Shown here one piece after another: positions 43,943-53,017 of a stretch of 64,000 bases of DNA. This DNA comes from Cyanobacteria bacterium TGS_CYA1 (lineage in GTDB: Bacteria > Cyanobacteriota > Vampirovibrionia > Obscuribacterales > Obscuribacteraceae). Each line of letters opens with the position of its first letter. The first letter of the stretch is position 1. Under the pieces are notes generated by a model that saw only the letters and a program-made list of their open reading frames with translations, was not told the DNA's origin and ran no database searches. The translations under genes and the position numbers were made by a program. The DNA lies in contig JAHCIQ010000002.1 in the NCBI GenBank assembly GCA_026129135.1, forward strand, positions 620,001 through 684,000, written 5' to 3'.

Positions 43943-46900
43943 TTAGACCGTAGCCATAGCGGCTTCGATTTGATATCCGTTCAATTGTCCGCTGGTTTCC
44001 AAAATCTGTCTTCTCACATCGTCTGGAGTGATAAATCCTAGCTCCAGATCGCGAAAGATAGCAAGCAATTGCAGCGATGTAACCAAACACAGATTCTTCT
44101 TGCGAGCAAAAGCATTGACTGCTTCGCTGAATTCGGGCTCAGTTCGAGCTTGAGGATCGGTTGAATTCCAGGTGCAAGCAATAAGCACACCTTTGGGTTC
44201 AACCTCATGATCATCCCAGAAAGATATCGCAGATTCGGCAAGAGAAGCTACTTCACCTCTAGGACATTGATCTGGAACTGCAACCATTCTCACTAGCGAC
44301 TCTGGGTGCTCTCCATTTGAAAGCAAAAATTCATTCTGATTATTTTCTAGAATATTCACTGACCAGCCGATTCGTTGCAGAACCTTGGTGCAAGCGTCTT
44401 TAAGTTCACCAAGACCACCCGAAATCAAACATTGTTTCAAATAATCGACGTATTCGATTTTAGCTCTGATGGTATCAAGCTTGCTTTGCAAATCAATTAA
44501 TTGCTCGTTCAAATCATATTCGTGCTTCCTCAAAGTATCGAGGAAATTGAAAGAATATTCTTTCGACCATCCAGGCGCTTCTCCATTGACACCGCTGTGT
44601 TGCGATCTCAAATCAGCGGGCTCGAGATGTGCGTTCAAATTCATTGCATGACCTCCAAGGGATGCTGGAGTGACGGCTGGTATATCAGCGTAACTATCTT
44701 CTATCGAGCTTGCTACTTGCGCTTGAGGCGCAGGGGTTGGGGCAGGTGCGGGAGCGGGAGCTGGTACCGGGGCTGGTGCAGCTTGTAATGCAGCCAGGTT
44801 TGGAACCGGCATATCAGTTTCGGTCTTTTTAAACAAATTATTCAACTGAGCCTGATTCACAGGTGACTGGACAGGCTCCGCTTGAGGAACATGTTGCGCC
44901 ATAGGAGCCTGAGGAACGGGAGCCGATTGCGGAATAGGAGTTGGAGTATTTGCGTTGGCCAATTGCTGCAGCAACGGTTTGGGTTGCGCTTGCGCTTGAT
45001 TAACGGGCATCTGAGCAAGAAACGCAGCAGATGCTGCTTCAGGACTCACTTGCTGCGATTGAGGTGTGATGGTTGTCGCCGGCTGTTGTGATGCAGCCTT
45101 TGCCTTTTCGAGCTCACGCAGAAGATCTATCGTTTTTTGCTTATTACCTTGATCGGTACTTGCGGCAGGTTGATTGACATTGGGGTTATCAGTCACGATA
45201 TTATCTCCGTAAGGCTGTGGCAGTGGCTCTTGAAATTGCGGTTGAGGCGCTTCCTCTGGTGCGGGAGCGACTGAGACCTGTGGAATGGTGAACAGGTCGT
45301 CTACATTCTTTTCTATATCTTGTTGAAATTCAGTAGGTAACAGTTCTCCCGACATTGCTGGAAGATTGTGACTGGTAGCGACTGTAGATTGGTTTGGCAC
45401 GCCCTGATTTTCATATCGATAATCAGGTTGAACTTGTTGTTCATACACAGGTGTTGGCTCTGCTACAGGCTCAGGAATATAAGCTGGTTCTGGTTCCCTT
45501 ACTGGTTCCGGCTCTGGTTGTAGTTGTGGTTCGGGAACATACACAGGTTGTGGTTCTGGTTCCAGCTGAGGCGCATGAACTTCTACCTGGGCTACAGGTT
45601 CAATCTCATAATCTCCATATTCAGGTTCTTGCACTAAAGCTTGCTCTGGAACAGGTTCTAGAACAGGTTCTGGAATAAAAGCTTGAATGGGTTCTGGTTC
45701 AGGCTCAATCTCTGCAACAGGTTCAGGCTCTGGTTCTGGAACAGGCTCTGGTTCTGGAATCGGCTCTGGTTCTGGTGCCACCACTTCTGATGCACGTGAA
45801 TTGGTCACACCAGCGATCAAATCAGAGATGGACAAAGACGCGGGGGCGGGGGCAGGGTCCGGGGCAGGAGCGGGAACTTGGACCGGAGCTGCAGCTTGAG
45901 CAGCTTGGTTCTGACCTGGAAGTTTGATTGAAGCCAAAGCAGCTGCAGCGGCGGCGGCGGCTTGAGCAGCGGCAGACTGAGCTGCGGCAGCCTGAGATTG
46001 TGCAGTAGGTGCAACCAAATCTGGTGACGGTATTTCGGGAGTCTGCGTAGAGCCTTGAGCCGCAGATTCTTTTGCACTGACCTTTTCGACTAATTGACGA
46101 GCAGTCTGAGCGAATACTGACAGATCTATAGATGGGGAAGATTTCTTTGGTTGCGCGTTGATTCTGTCGGAAACACTGTCTTCAAACGAACTGCTATCTT
46201 CGCCGCTAAGCAAGCTTCGGAGCGAACCATGACTTGTCTCTTCCTTTACAGCAGAAAGATCTGCAGCTACTTCTACCGATGCTACCGGTTCTGCCTCGCG
46301 TTTAAATAATCCAGGACCAGCGGGAGCTGTTGGCAGAGCGGCTTTAGCAAGTGCTGCGGTGGCAACCTCGGCTTGTTCTGCTGCGATTTCTTCTATGCTG
46401 GGTTCTTTCTTCGAATACCAGGCATTGAGCGAGCTTATTAAGGTACGGTCGAAATCAGGCGAGAACGGTGCGGGTAAGAAAACTACCCGACCGGTATTAT
46501 TCATTATAAATAGTTGGCCGGCGATACATTTCTTAGGTCCGGCAGTTGCAAGCGCTGTATAACCATCGGTCAATTTTTCTTCTCTGATGATTGTGCTCCA
46601 CTCGACGCCTTGCTGAAGCAGATATTGACCAAACTCAGACTGAAGACCAGCTTCACTTAAATCGACCAGACGGCCTTGAGAAACAGCGCTCATTTGGCGG
46701 ATGTTTGGCTCGTTTGGTTGATCTGGTGCCAGACTCTCAAGCCAGCAATAATTGTCCAGGCTTAAAGTAGGTCCATAAATAGTAAAGGGACGGCTCAAGA
46801 AATAGATGAGCACACCACCTTGAGTAAGAAAATCTGAGAGTTGAATTATCCTGGTTTCGACTTCTTGTTCGATAGAACGAAGTATTTCATCATCAGCGAC

Positions 46901-47158
46901 AGATAATGATGTTTGACCTTGAGCAATGGCATCGTCGACTCGACGCGCCAGATCGAGATCTTTTTTGTAGAGATGGACGATACTTGCGGGGTTAACAATA
47001 ATGGCAGTGTACTTCTTGAGTTCCTTGGCTTCTTTCAAATCGAAGTAGGAATCTACCCCATAGCCGGGACAATTGACTCTAAGTATTCTCTGCTTAGGAA
47101 TCGATCTCATGTTTGAAAAATTGGTCCCCCTGGCTACCAGTGCTCCACTGACAACCAT
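43943..47158 (-). CDS. Ala/Pro/Glu-rich protein with nuclease-like C-terminal domain
   Basis: A 1071-residue protein of unknown function. Residues ~20-245 form a globular alpha/beta domain ('[15 protein letters not shown]', '[17 protein letters not shown]'). Residues ~250-865 are low-complexity: Ala-rich runs, Glu-Pro repeats ('[19 protein letters not shown]') and Pro/Gln stretches. Residues ~867-910 are a coiled coil, and 910-1071 resemble a PD-(D/E)XK (Mrr-like) fold: '[14 protein letters not shown]', '[20 protein letters not shown]', '[19 protein letters not shown]'. Canonical catalytic residues are not obvious, so it may be inactive. ATG at residue 17 is an alternative start. No signal peptide. 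Confidence 0.8.
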   Translation of the reverse strand: MVVSGALVARGTNFSNMRSIPKQRILRVNCPGYGVDSYFDLKEAKELKKYTAIIVNPASIVHLYKKDLDLARRVDDAIAQGQTSLSVADDEILRSIEQEVETRIIQLSDFLTQGGVLIYFLSRPFTIYGPTLSLDNYCWLESLAPDQPNEPNIRQMSAVSQGRLVDLSEAGLQSEFGQYLLQQGVEWSTIIREEKLTDGYTALATAGPKKCIAGQLFIMNNTGRVVFLPAPFSPDFDRTLISSLNAWYSKKEPSIEEIAAEQAEVATAALAKAALPTAPAGPGLFKREAEPVASVEVAADLSAVKEETSHGSLRSLLSGEDSSSFEDSVSDRINAQPKKSSPSIDLSVFAQTARQLVEKVSAKESAAQGSTQTPEIPSPDLVAPTAQSQAAAAQSAAAQAAAAAAAALASIKLPGQNQAAQAAAPVQVPAPAPDPAPAPASLSISDLIAGVTNSRASEVVAPEPEPIPEPEPVPEPEPEPVAEIEPEPEPIQAFIPEPVLEPVPEQALVQEPEYGDYEIEPVAQVEVHAPQLEPEPQPVYVPEPQLQPEPEPVREPEPAYIPEPVAEPTPVYEQQVQPDYRYENQGVPNQSTVATSHNLPAMSGELLPTEFQQDIEKNVDDLFTIPQVSVAPAPEEAPQPQFQEPLPQPYGDNIVTDNPNVNQPAASTDQGNKQKTIDLLRELEKAKAASQQPATTITPQSQQVSPEAASAAFLAQMPVNQAQAQPKPLLQQLANANTPTPIPQSAPVPQAPMAQHVPQAEPVQSPVNQAQLNNLFKKTETDMPVPNLAALQAAPAPVPAPAPAPAPTPAPQAQVASSIEDSYADIPAVTPASLGGHAMNLNAHLEPADLRSQHSGVNGEAPGWSKEYSFNFLDTLRKHEYDLNEQLIDLQSKLDTIRAKIEYVDYLKQCLISGGLGELKDACTKVLQRIGWSVNILENNQNEFLLSNGEHPESLVRMVAVPDQCPRGEVASLAESAISFWDDHEVEPKGVLIACTWNSTDPQARTEPEFSEAVNAFARKKNLCLVTSLQLLAIFRDLELGFITPDDVRRQILETSGQLNGYQIEAAMATV

Positions 47159-47244
47159 TTGTACTTACCCACAGATTTTTATACCCAGCAATTCCAATCC
47201 TTACTTATCAGAGCAAAATTTCTTGATTTGCCCGCTTTGAATCG

Positions 47245-47280
47245 ATACAAAAAATCCGACGTCCCTTGACGTCGGATTTT
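47245..47280 (-). terminator. Rho-independent terminator for the small exported-protein gene
   Basis: A perfect 13-bp inverted repeat (47251-47263 with 47268-47280, 4-base loop) followed on the minus strand by a run of six T. It lies 33 bases after the stop codon of the gene at 47314. Confidence 0.92.
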
Positions 47281-47313
47281 AGATTTTATGTCTTGGAGTC
47301 TGATTTGACTGGA

Positions 47314-47724
47314 TTAATCCATCATTTCAGATTCAAGCGAGAACGATCCTAAGCAGAAAGGCTTATCTGAACCATTCACGATGGCATTTTTGCCGCCGTA
47401 GTATACGCCTTCGCCTGTGCCAACGATGATTCCAAAAGGAATTCCTACCAAGCTAGCCATTGCTCTTGGTGGAATGTGCTCGTGGCCACCGATTTTATCG
47501 GCAAAAGTATCGGTGAACTCCATCGAACGGCTAGAAGCACGTCTTGTGATGGCAACTGGAATGCCAACTACCATGCCTGCTCCAATGCCAACGGCTTTGA
47601 TAGGGAACAGTACGGTGTTCATGGTCATGTCTTTCAAATCTTCATCTGCTTGAGCTGGCGCTGGAGCAACCACTGGTAAAGTAAGCGCAAGCGCTGCCAA
47701 AAATGACAATACGGTCTTTTTCAC
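47314..47724 (-). CDS. Small exported protein of unknown function
   Basis: A 136-residue protein from GTG 47724, chosen because GGGAGG lies ~7 bases upstream. Residues 1-26 are a signal peptide ('VLSFLAALALTLPVVAPAPAQA'). Two Gly/Ala-rich hydrophobic stretches ('AVGIGAGMVVGIPVAI' and 'LVGIPFGIIVGTGEGVYYG') repeat a G-[IV]-P-x-[GA]-I pattern and could be membrane-associated. No family is recognised. It ends in a strong terminator and is divergent from ispH. Confidence 0.8.
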   Translation of the reverse strand: MKKTVLSFLAALALTLPVVAPAPAQADEDLKDMTMNTVLFPIKAVGIGAGMVVGIPVAITRRASSRSMEFTDTFADKIGGHEHIPPRAMASLVGIPFGIIVGTGEGVYYGGKNAIVNGSDKPFCLGSFSLESEMMD

Positions 47725-47894
47725 GAATATTCCTCCCAAAAATAGCTTCTTCGCAATAATGCTGAAACCCCACTAAGGTTAATAGTAGCATAATTAGTCT
47801 ACATAAAAAGGGATAAAAACTTTTAGATAGACGCTTTGCACTGCTAGAATCACAATGATGCAAAGAGATATACCAAAGCAATGAGCTCGCATAT

Positions 47895-49067
47895 ATGAAA
47901 TCGCAAACTTACCACCGCAAAGGTTTCGGACTTAAAGAACTGGTAGAAGAAGACCTCAAAAGTGCTTACGACTCGGGTCTGATAAGTGATTTGAAAAATC
48001 AGGGTGGAAAACTCGTCGCTGGGCGATTCACCATCCTGCTTGCGCAGGCTTTCGGATTCTGCTGGGGCGTGGACAGAGCTGTTTCGATGGCATACGAAAC
48101 CAGAAAATATTTTCCTGACAAAAAAATCTGGATTACAAACGAGATCATTCACAACCCGCTCGTTAACTCGCATCTAAAAGAGATGCAAATTGAATTTTTG
48201 CCGGTCGAAGCAGATGGCAGAAAAAAATTCGAACTTATTTCCAAAGGCGAAGTGGTCATTATTCCGGCATTTGGAGCCTCAGTTGCCGAAATTGAAGATT
48301 TGAGCAGTAAAGGCTGCGAAATAGTTGATACCACTTGCCCCTGGGTTTCGCGAGTCTGGGTGCGCATAATGAAATATGCCGACGGAAAATACACGGCGTT
48401 GATTCATGGAAAATATAATCACGAGGAAACTATTGCCACCGCATCTCGTGCCAGCAAATATCTTATCGTTCAAAATCTGGATGAAGCCAAATGGGTCAGT
48501 GACTACATCTTAAATGGTGGCGCCAGAGAAGAATTTCTGGGTAAATTCAAAAAGGCTTGTTCACAAGGTTTCGATCCCGATAAAGATCTGGTATCGATCG
48601 GGATAGCCAACCAAACTACAATGCTCAAAGGCGAGACCGAAGATATTGGCAAATTGTTCGAGCGTACGATGATGACCAAATATGGTCCTCAAAAACTTGA
48701 TGAACACTTCCTTTCGCCTGGCGACACCATCTGTGATGCCACGCAAGAGAGACAGGACGCCATGCTTCAACTAATCGAAGAAAAACTCGATTTGATGATT
48801 ATCATAGGTGGGTTCAATTCTTCCAACACTGGGCACTTGCGTGAGATTGCCGAATCGAAAGGCATTCCGGCATTTCAAATCGACGACCCTTCGTGCTTGA
48901 TTTCGAAAAACAAAATCAGATATCTCACTCACCAGAATCAAGTTTTAGAAGAAGAACGAGACTGGCTTTTACCTGGGCAGATAACGATTGGTATCACTGC
49001 AGGTGCGTCTACTCCCAACCAGGTGGTTGAAGAAGTTATCGAAAAATTGAAAGAGTGGAGCAATTAA
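47895..49067 (+). CDS. ispH: 4-hydroxy-3-methylbut-2-enyl diphosphate reductase
   Basis: A 390-residue [4Fe-4S] enzyme, the last step of the MEP isoprenoid pathway, producing IPP and DMAPP. The three cluster Cys are 56 ('GFCWGVDRA'), 148 ('[11 protein letters not shown]') and 280 ('[13 protein letters not shown]'). It has the longer plant/cyanobacterial form with an N-terminal extension ('YHRKGFG') and inserts, unlike the ~310-residue E. coli type. The C-terminal '[16 protein letters not shown]' is typical. It converges on the GGDEF-like gene, 11 bases away. Confidence 0.95.
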   Translation: MKSQTYHRKGFGLKELVEEDLKSAYDSGLISDLKNQGGKLVAGRFTILLAQAFGFCWGVDRAVSMAYETRKYFPDKKIWITNEIIHNPLVNSHLKEMQIEFLPVEADGRKKFELISKGEVVIIPAFGASVAEIEDLSSKGCEIVDTTCPWVSRVWVRIMKYADGKYTALIHGKYNHEETIATASRASKYLIVQNLDEAKWVSDYILNGGAREEFLGKFKKACSQGFDPDKDLVSIGIANQTTMLKGETEDIGKLFERTMMTKYGPQKLDEHFLSPGDTICDATQERQDAMLQLIEEKLDLMIIIGGFNSSNTGHLREIAESKGIPAFQIDDPSCLISKNKIRYLTHQNQVLEEERDWLLPGQITIGITAGASTPNQVVEEVIEKLKEWSN

Positions 49068-49078
49068 CAATAAGGCTT

Positions 49079-49768
49079 CTAAGCGAAGCTTACGCTGTTT
49101 CCACCATTATCGATTGATTGGTTGAGAGCGACTCGAGCTTTCTCGACCAGCTCTTCAAGCGTTGCTGCACTATCTGGAAAACTCGCGATACCAATACTGC
49201 AAGTGACGTGCCAGTTCTGTCCGATGTCTGAAACACGCTCGAGACAAATCTTGGTGCGAATACGCTCAGCCAGAATCGCAGTTCCTTTAGCGTCTGTCTC
49301 GGGACAGACAACGAGCAGTTCCTCAGCGCTGTATCGAGCAGGAATATCCACGTCACGAACTTCGTTCATGACGAAATCGGCAACACCTTTCAAAATAGAG
49401 TCTGCAGTCTCATAGCCATAGCTTTGTTGAATGCCATAAAGACCATCGACCAGAAGCACGAGTACAGAGCAATTGCGTTTGTAACGCTTGGACTTTTTCA
49501 GTTCGTCAGTGAGTGCGCGTGTCACAGTCGAGTGATTGTAGAGTTGAGTGACACTGTCGAGCAGTGTAATGCGCTCCATCTCTTTGGGATCTTGCTGCGA
49601 AAGCGTGCTTTGCACATTGGCCAAGTAATTGCCGTGCTCCAGTTCTTTGAGACGGTTGATGGAATCAGGCGCTGGGCCCTGGTTGATTCTGCCTTCTTTT
49701 CTCAACTGATTGAGACGTTGGCGAAACAAACCTTCTCTTGCAAATAAGGGCTCTTGATCACGTACCAT
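49079..49768 (-). CDS. GGDEF-domain protein with degenerate active site
   Basis: A 229-residue cytoplasmic protein. Residues ~65-225 are a GGDEF fold: 'LLDSVTQLYNHSTVTRALTD', 'VLVLLVDGLYGIQQSYGYE', and the ending 'TCSIGIASFPD'. The signature loop that should read RYGGDEF is 'RYSAEEL' (147-151 Ser-Ala-Glu-Glu-Leu), and one of the metal-binding Asp of the first strand is also changed (Asp108 remains). It is unlikely to make c-di-GMP and may bind GTP or a partner. No sensor domain is attached, only a helical N-terminus. Confidence 0.88.
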   Translation of the reverse strand: MVRDQEPLFAREGLFRQRLNQLRKEGRINQGPAPDSINRLKELEHGNYLANVQSTLSQQDPKEMERITLLDSVTQLYNHSTVTRALTDELKKSKRYKRNCSVLVLLVDGLYGIQQSYGYETADSILKGVADFVMNEVRDVDIPARYSAEELLVVCPETDAKGTAILAERIRTKICLERVSDIGQNWHVTCSIGIASFPDSAATLEELVEKARVALNQSIDNGGNSVSFA

Positions 49769-49959
49769 TGCTCTTCTCCTGACAACCGGCGCTATATTTT
49801 AATTGTATCCAATAAATAAGTTCCAGAAAAATTATCTCTTCTTGATATACCCGACGCCAGGGGGGATTCAATGCGATTGGACCCAATTTATCGATTATAG
49901 ACTGCTAAACTATATCCAATGTAGTTATTCAATTCAAAGTTTACCCTAGTCAAGCGCCA

Positions 49960-49989
49960 TTGACTTGTTCTTTCCACAATAATAGTAAT
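49960..49989 (+). promoter_or_regulatory. Candidate sigma-70-type promoter
   Basis: TTGACT (49960-49965) and, 17-18 bases later, TAGTAA/AGTAAT (49983-49989), located ~36 bases before the ATG of the exported SRPBCC gene. It is the only place in the window where I see a near-consensus -35 with fair spacing. Confidence 0.45.
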
Positions 49990-50024
49990 GTCGCAGACGC
50001 TGCTCCGATGAGGTTTTTATATTA

Positions 50025-50774
50025 ATGGTTCACTTGTTTCGTCGGGGCTCGGTCCGATTACTCACTTTGTTATCCATATGCGCAAGCATCCCGCTTGTTT
50101 CAAGCTCAATCCCCTCATATGCTGCTCAGCCCAACCAGGGTGTGCACAATGAGCCCAAAGACCACGCTGAGCACAGAGACCCAGCTGAAAGAAAAGAAGA
50201 ATCTGCAGTTTATGAAAGGCTCGAGAAGGGCGAGATCATTGTTGGTTATAAAACCATAGGCGAGACAAAATTCGTCACTGGACGCATGATAATCAACCAG
50301 CCTCCAGAAAAGATCTGGCCGATTATGGTCAATCCCTATGAGTTCAAAGGCACGATATCGCCAAGAATGACTGATTTGAGTGTAATTGTAGACCAGGCAA
50401 ACACATCTACACTCAAAGTGAATATGGATGTTATGTTTCCGATTCCGCCAATCACTTATATAGTAAAGTCGAAATATGAGCACAGTGCCCTTGGTGGCAA
50501 AATCGATTTCTGGAGAATCGGTGGCACTCTAAAAGATTTTCGGGGACAGTGGATCATGATTCCTCGCGAGCATGGCACCAAAACCGAACTGGCATACAGC
50601 ATGTATCTTGACCCTGGTTTTTATGTCCCGCAATGGATTGTGCGTCAAGGCGTGAAGGCCGAGCTGCCTAAAACTCTGGAAGCGCTTCGCAGCCGAGTCA
50701 AAAGCGTCTGGGAAGATTCGCACAAGCTGGCTCATCCCTCAATAATGGCAGCCGCGCCTTACAAAGCTATTTAA
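50025..50774 (+). CDS. Exported SRPBCC (START-like) protein
   Basis: A 249-residue protein. Residues 1-34 form a signal peptide ('LLTLLSICASIPLVSSSIPSYAA'). A short charged, His/Glu-rich linker follows. Residues ~65-240 look like an SRPBCC/polyketide-cyclase-type lipid-binding fold ('INQPPEKIWPIMVNPYEFKG' opening, 'TELAYSMYLDPGFYVPQWIV', long C-terminal helix 'LPKTLEALRSRVKSVW'). It probably binds a hydrophobic ligand in the envelope. It overlaps the convergent dacB end by 8 bases. Confidence 0.82.
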   Translation: MVHLFRRGSVRLLTLLSICASIPLVSSSIPSYAAQPNQGVHNEPKDHAEHRDPAERKEESAVYERLEKGEIIVGYKTIGETKFVTGRMIINQPPEKIWPIMVNPYEFKGTISPRMTDLSVIVDQANTSTLKVNMDVMFPIPPITYIVKSKYEHSALGGKIDFWRIGGTLKDFRGQWIMIPREHGTKTELAYSMYLDPGFYVPQWIVRQGVKAELPKTLEALRSRVKSVWEDSHKLAHPSIMAAAPYKAI

Positions 50775-52281
50775 CTTTCGCGTTTTTGAGCTTGTTAACA
50801 AGATCGCCTACGACTATTCGCAGGTTTCTGACTGATGGCGTGTGACCATTTACCATGATAGTCAAAGCCAGTTTCTGACCCGAATTAGTAGCAAGCAAAC
50901 CTGAAATACACCTGACAGTCTCCATCGTTCCAGTTTTGAAACGATAGGAAGAAGCCGCGCCTTTGCCTTGCTCGGCTTTTAATAAGTTGAAAAAAGGTCT
51001 CGTTTGAGGCTTTTGATTCATGTAAGCAAAAATCGTATTGAGAGCATGAGGTGAAATACCATTTTTGCGTGACAGTCCGCAACCATCGAACATAACCACT
51101 TCCTGGGCACCGACTTTGAGCTGGGAGAGCCATTTGAAAATAACACCAATGCCTTTTTCTTCAAGCGAAATATTTTGCATCTCACTCAGGTCAACGCTAT
51201 TTAAGTCGAGACTCGCAAAGCCAAGAGTCCTCAGTATTTGTTGAGCGTATAAATTGTCGCTTTCATGCAATGTCCACTGCAAAATTGGCGGAAGGGGCTT
51301 GGATTCATGCTCGCTTAAAACCGCTGTATCTTTATATTTAGTGCTCAATTGCAGAGTCTTGTTTTGCAGGGTAAAACCCTTGTCTTTGAGATAATTTTCA
51401 ATCAGGAAATAAGCGAACTCGTTTGGGTTAGATACTATGAATGGTGCTAACTTGTTTTGCATGGGCGAGATATAACGAGCTTCAATAGCGCCAGTACTTT
51501 GATTCTTTTCTAGAAAGACCCAGCTTGGACCGTCTTTTGAAGCAAGTGCACGCTCGAACAAGCTGCCAGAATTGTGCTGTCCTTCAATTTGTACAAAACG
51601 TGGTGGCAGAGTGTTTAAGGCAAGACAATTGCGATCTAGAACCAGACTGGATGAGACAGGCATCCAGTTACGCCCGAAATCTTCGACCAACCAGACGCTT
51701 GAAAATCCTGTTTTGCATGCAGCCAGAATAACTCGACCAGTAATTTGTTTGGCTTGAACTTCGCTCAAAGCTTTATCGAGAAGGGCGTATAAATCGCCCC
51801 TGCTAAAACTAGGGTCTTCGCTTGGTTGAATGATGAGGTCGCCTTCAAGCGTGCCATTCACTATTTTGCCATTGGTCAAAATCCGGGTTTTATAAGTGAA
51901 TTCACTGCCCAAGGTGTCGAGGGCGCAGGCACAAGTAAGTGCTTTTATCGAAGAAGCTGGTACAAAGCGGCGCTTGCCATTGATTTCGCCAAGAACTCGC
52001 TTGGTATCGGCGTCCATAACTTCAACTGCAACGCTCGAATTGTTTAAAGTGGGAGTCAAAAGCCAGGCATTCAATATATGTTGCGCGCTAACGCCACTAG
52101 TAACTGCCGCCATTGCCGCATCAGCCTTGATGGCAGTTTTTGCTGCACTCGCTTTTGCAGTCGAAGATTTTGTCGACTTGACTTGATTGCCAGGTTTAGT
52201 CGGTTTTTGAGATTTGGCAATGGCACTGCCTGTGGTGAACAAGGCAATGCACGCGCTAAGTACTGCAATAAAGTTTTTCAT
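50767..52281 (-). CDS. dacB: D-alanyl-D-alanine carboxypeptidase/endopeptidase, PBP4 type (S13)
   Basis: A 504-residue exported peptidoglycan enzyme. The signal peptide is residues 1-22, then a Lys/Ala/Ser-rich spacer. The penicillin-binding motifs are SxxK at Ser110-Lys113 ('VPASSIKAL'), SxN ('HESDNLYAQQ') and KTG ('RFKTGTMETVRC'). Family members trim pentapeptides and cut cross-links in the periplasm. The start overlaps the upstream thioesterase gene by 26 bases. Confidence 0.93.
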   Translation of the reverse strand: MKNFIAVLSACIALFTTGSAIAKSQKPTKPGNQVKSTKSSTAKASAAKTAIKADAAMAAVTSGVSAQHILNAWLLTPTLNNSSVAVEVMDADTKRVLGEINGKRRFVPASSIKALTCACALDTLGSEFTYKTRILTNGKIVNGTLEGDLIIQPSEDPSFSRGDLYALLDKALSEVQAKQITGRVILAACKTGFSSVWLVEDFGRNWMPVSSSLVLDRNCLALNTLPPRFVQIEGQHNSGSLFERALASKDGPSWVFLEKNQSTGAIEARYISPMQNKLAPFIVSNPNEFAYFLIENYLKDKGFTLQNKTLQLSTKYKDTAVLSEHESKPLPPILQWTLHESDNLYAQQILRTLGFASLDLNSVDLSEMQNISLEEKGIGVIFKWLSQLKVGAQEVVMFDGCGLSRKNGISPHALNTIFAYMNQKPQTRPFFNLLKAEQGKGAASSYRFKTGTMETVRCISGLLATNSGQKLALTIMVNGHTPSVRNLRIVVGDLVNKLKNAKVK

Positions 52282-52672
52282 GCTGTTCTAAGATTATCTT
52301 GGGCAAACGAACTGGTTTTGCCGTTTCCTGGCTTACAAATACGCCTACGTGCTCTGCCTTGGTACACACAACTCCATCGACTTCGATTTGACCGGTGAAA
52401 GTCATACTGGCTGAACCCATTTGCGAAATCCACATAGTGCCTAATGGTTTGCTGAATAATTTGATTGGTCTTTTGTAATCAATTTTGGTAGAAGCAAGAA
52501 CAGGGTAGATTTTGCCTTCATTCATGATTTGCTCGAGCGGAAAATATTTGTCAAAGACCATCAGACGCATATCTTCAAGCCAGCGCAAATAAACGATATT
52601 GGAAACATGACCGGCAAAATCGATGTCATAAGTACCAATATAAATTTCTCTTGTTATCTCAAATATTCGCAT
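52256..52672 (-). CDS. Acyl-CoA thioesterase, 4HBT/YbgC-like
   Basis: A 138-residue hotdog-fold protein. 'YIGTYDIDFAGHVSNIVYLR' carries the D-x-x-G-H-V-x-N-x-x-Y signature of 4-hydroxybenzoyl-CoA/YbgC-like thioesterases. The short central helix and five strands are otherwise normal. Substrate acyl-CoA is unknown; YbgC-like members act near the membrane on phospholipid intermediates. It is the first gene of a pair with dacB. Confidence 0.88.
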   Translation of the reverse strand: MRIFEITREIYIGTYDIDFAGHVSNIVYLRWLEDMRLMVFDKYFPLEQIMNEGKIYPVLASTKIDYKRPIKLFSKPLGTMWISQMGSASMTFTGQIEVDGVVCTKAEHVGVFVSQETAKPVRLPKIILEQHEKLYCST

Positions 52673-52758
52673 GCGTTAAGCCAATACCAATTATTCACGC
52701 TCATCATGATATCTTATGCAGGTTGAAATCGTTTTTTATTGCCGGGGAACGCAAAGAG

Positions 52759-52995
52759 ATGTCAGAGAAAAAACTGAAAGAAGCACTGGAAAACAAAAAA
52801 ATCAGCTGTCCTCAATGTAAAAAACCCATAAACAAATATGAAAAATTCATCGAAACTTGCGATTCTGTTTGGGATGGCGCAGGCGATTCGAACCGTACAC
52901 TAGAATCGAGCGGTTCCAAAGTAACCTTAATTTGTGCAAACGACGGTTGCGCTTGGAAAGATAGGACCGAATACTGGGAAGACATGATTGACTGA
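52759..52995 (+). CDS. Small zinc-ribbon protein
   Basis: A 78-residue cytoplasmic protein from ATG 52759, with GGGGA about 10 bases upstream; the frame is open further upstream but without a plausible start. 'ISCPQCKKPINKYEKF' and 'LICANDGCAWKDR' provide two Cys pairs for a zinc ribbon. It has no other domain. It lies 22 bases before the RNase J-like gene and might be co-transcribed. Function unknown. Confidence 0.72.
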   Translation: MSEKKLKEALENKKISCPQCKKPINKYEKFIETCDSVWDGAGDSNRTLESSGSKVTLICANDGCAWKDRTEYWEDMID

Positions 52996-53017
52996 AGATT
53001 GATCTAAACTAGGCTCA

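Noticed and set aside
45640..45900. Long plus-strand open frames opposite the Glu-Pro repeats
   Set aside because: These are by-products of the low-complexity GC-rich repeat on the minus strand (for example Gly-Ser runs) with no start signals.
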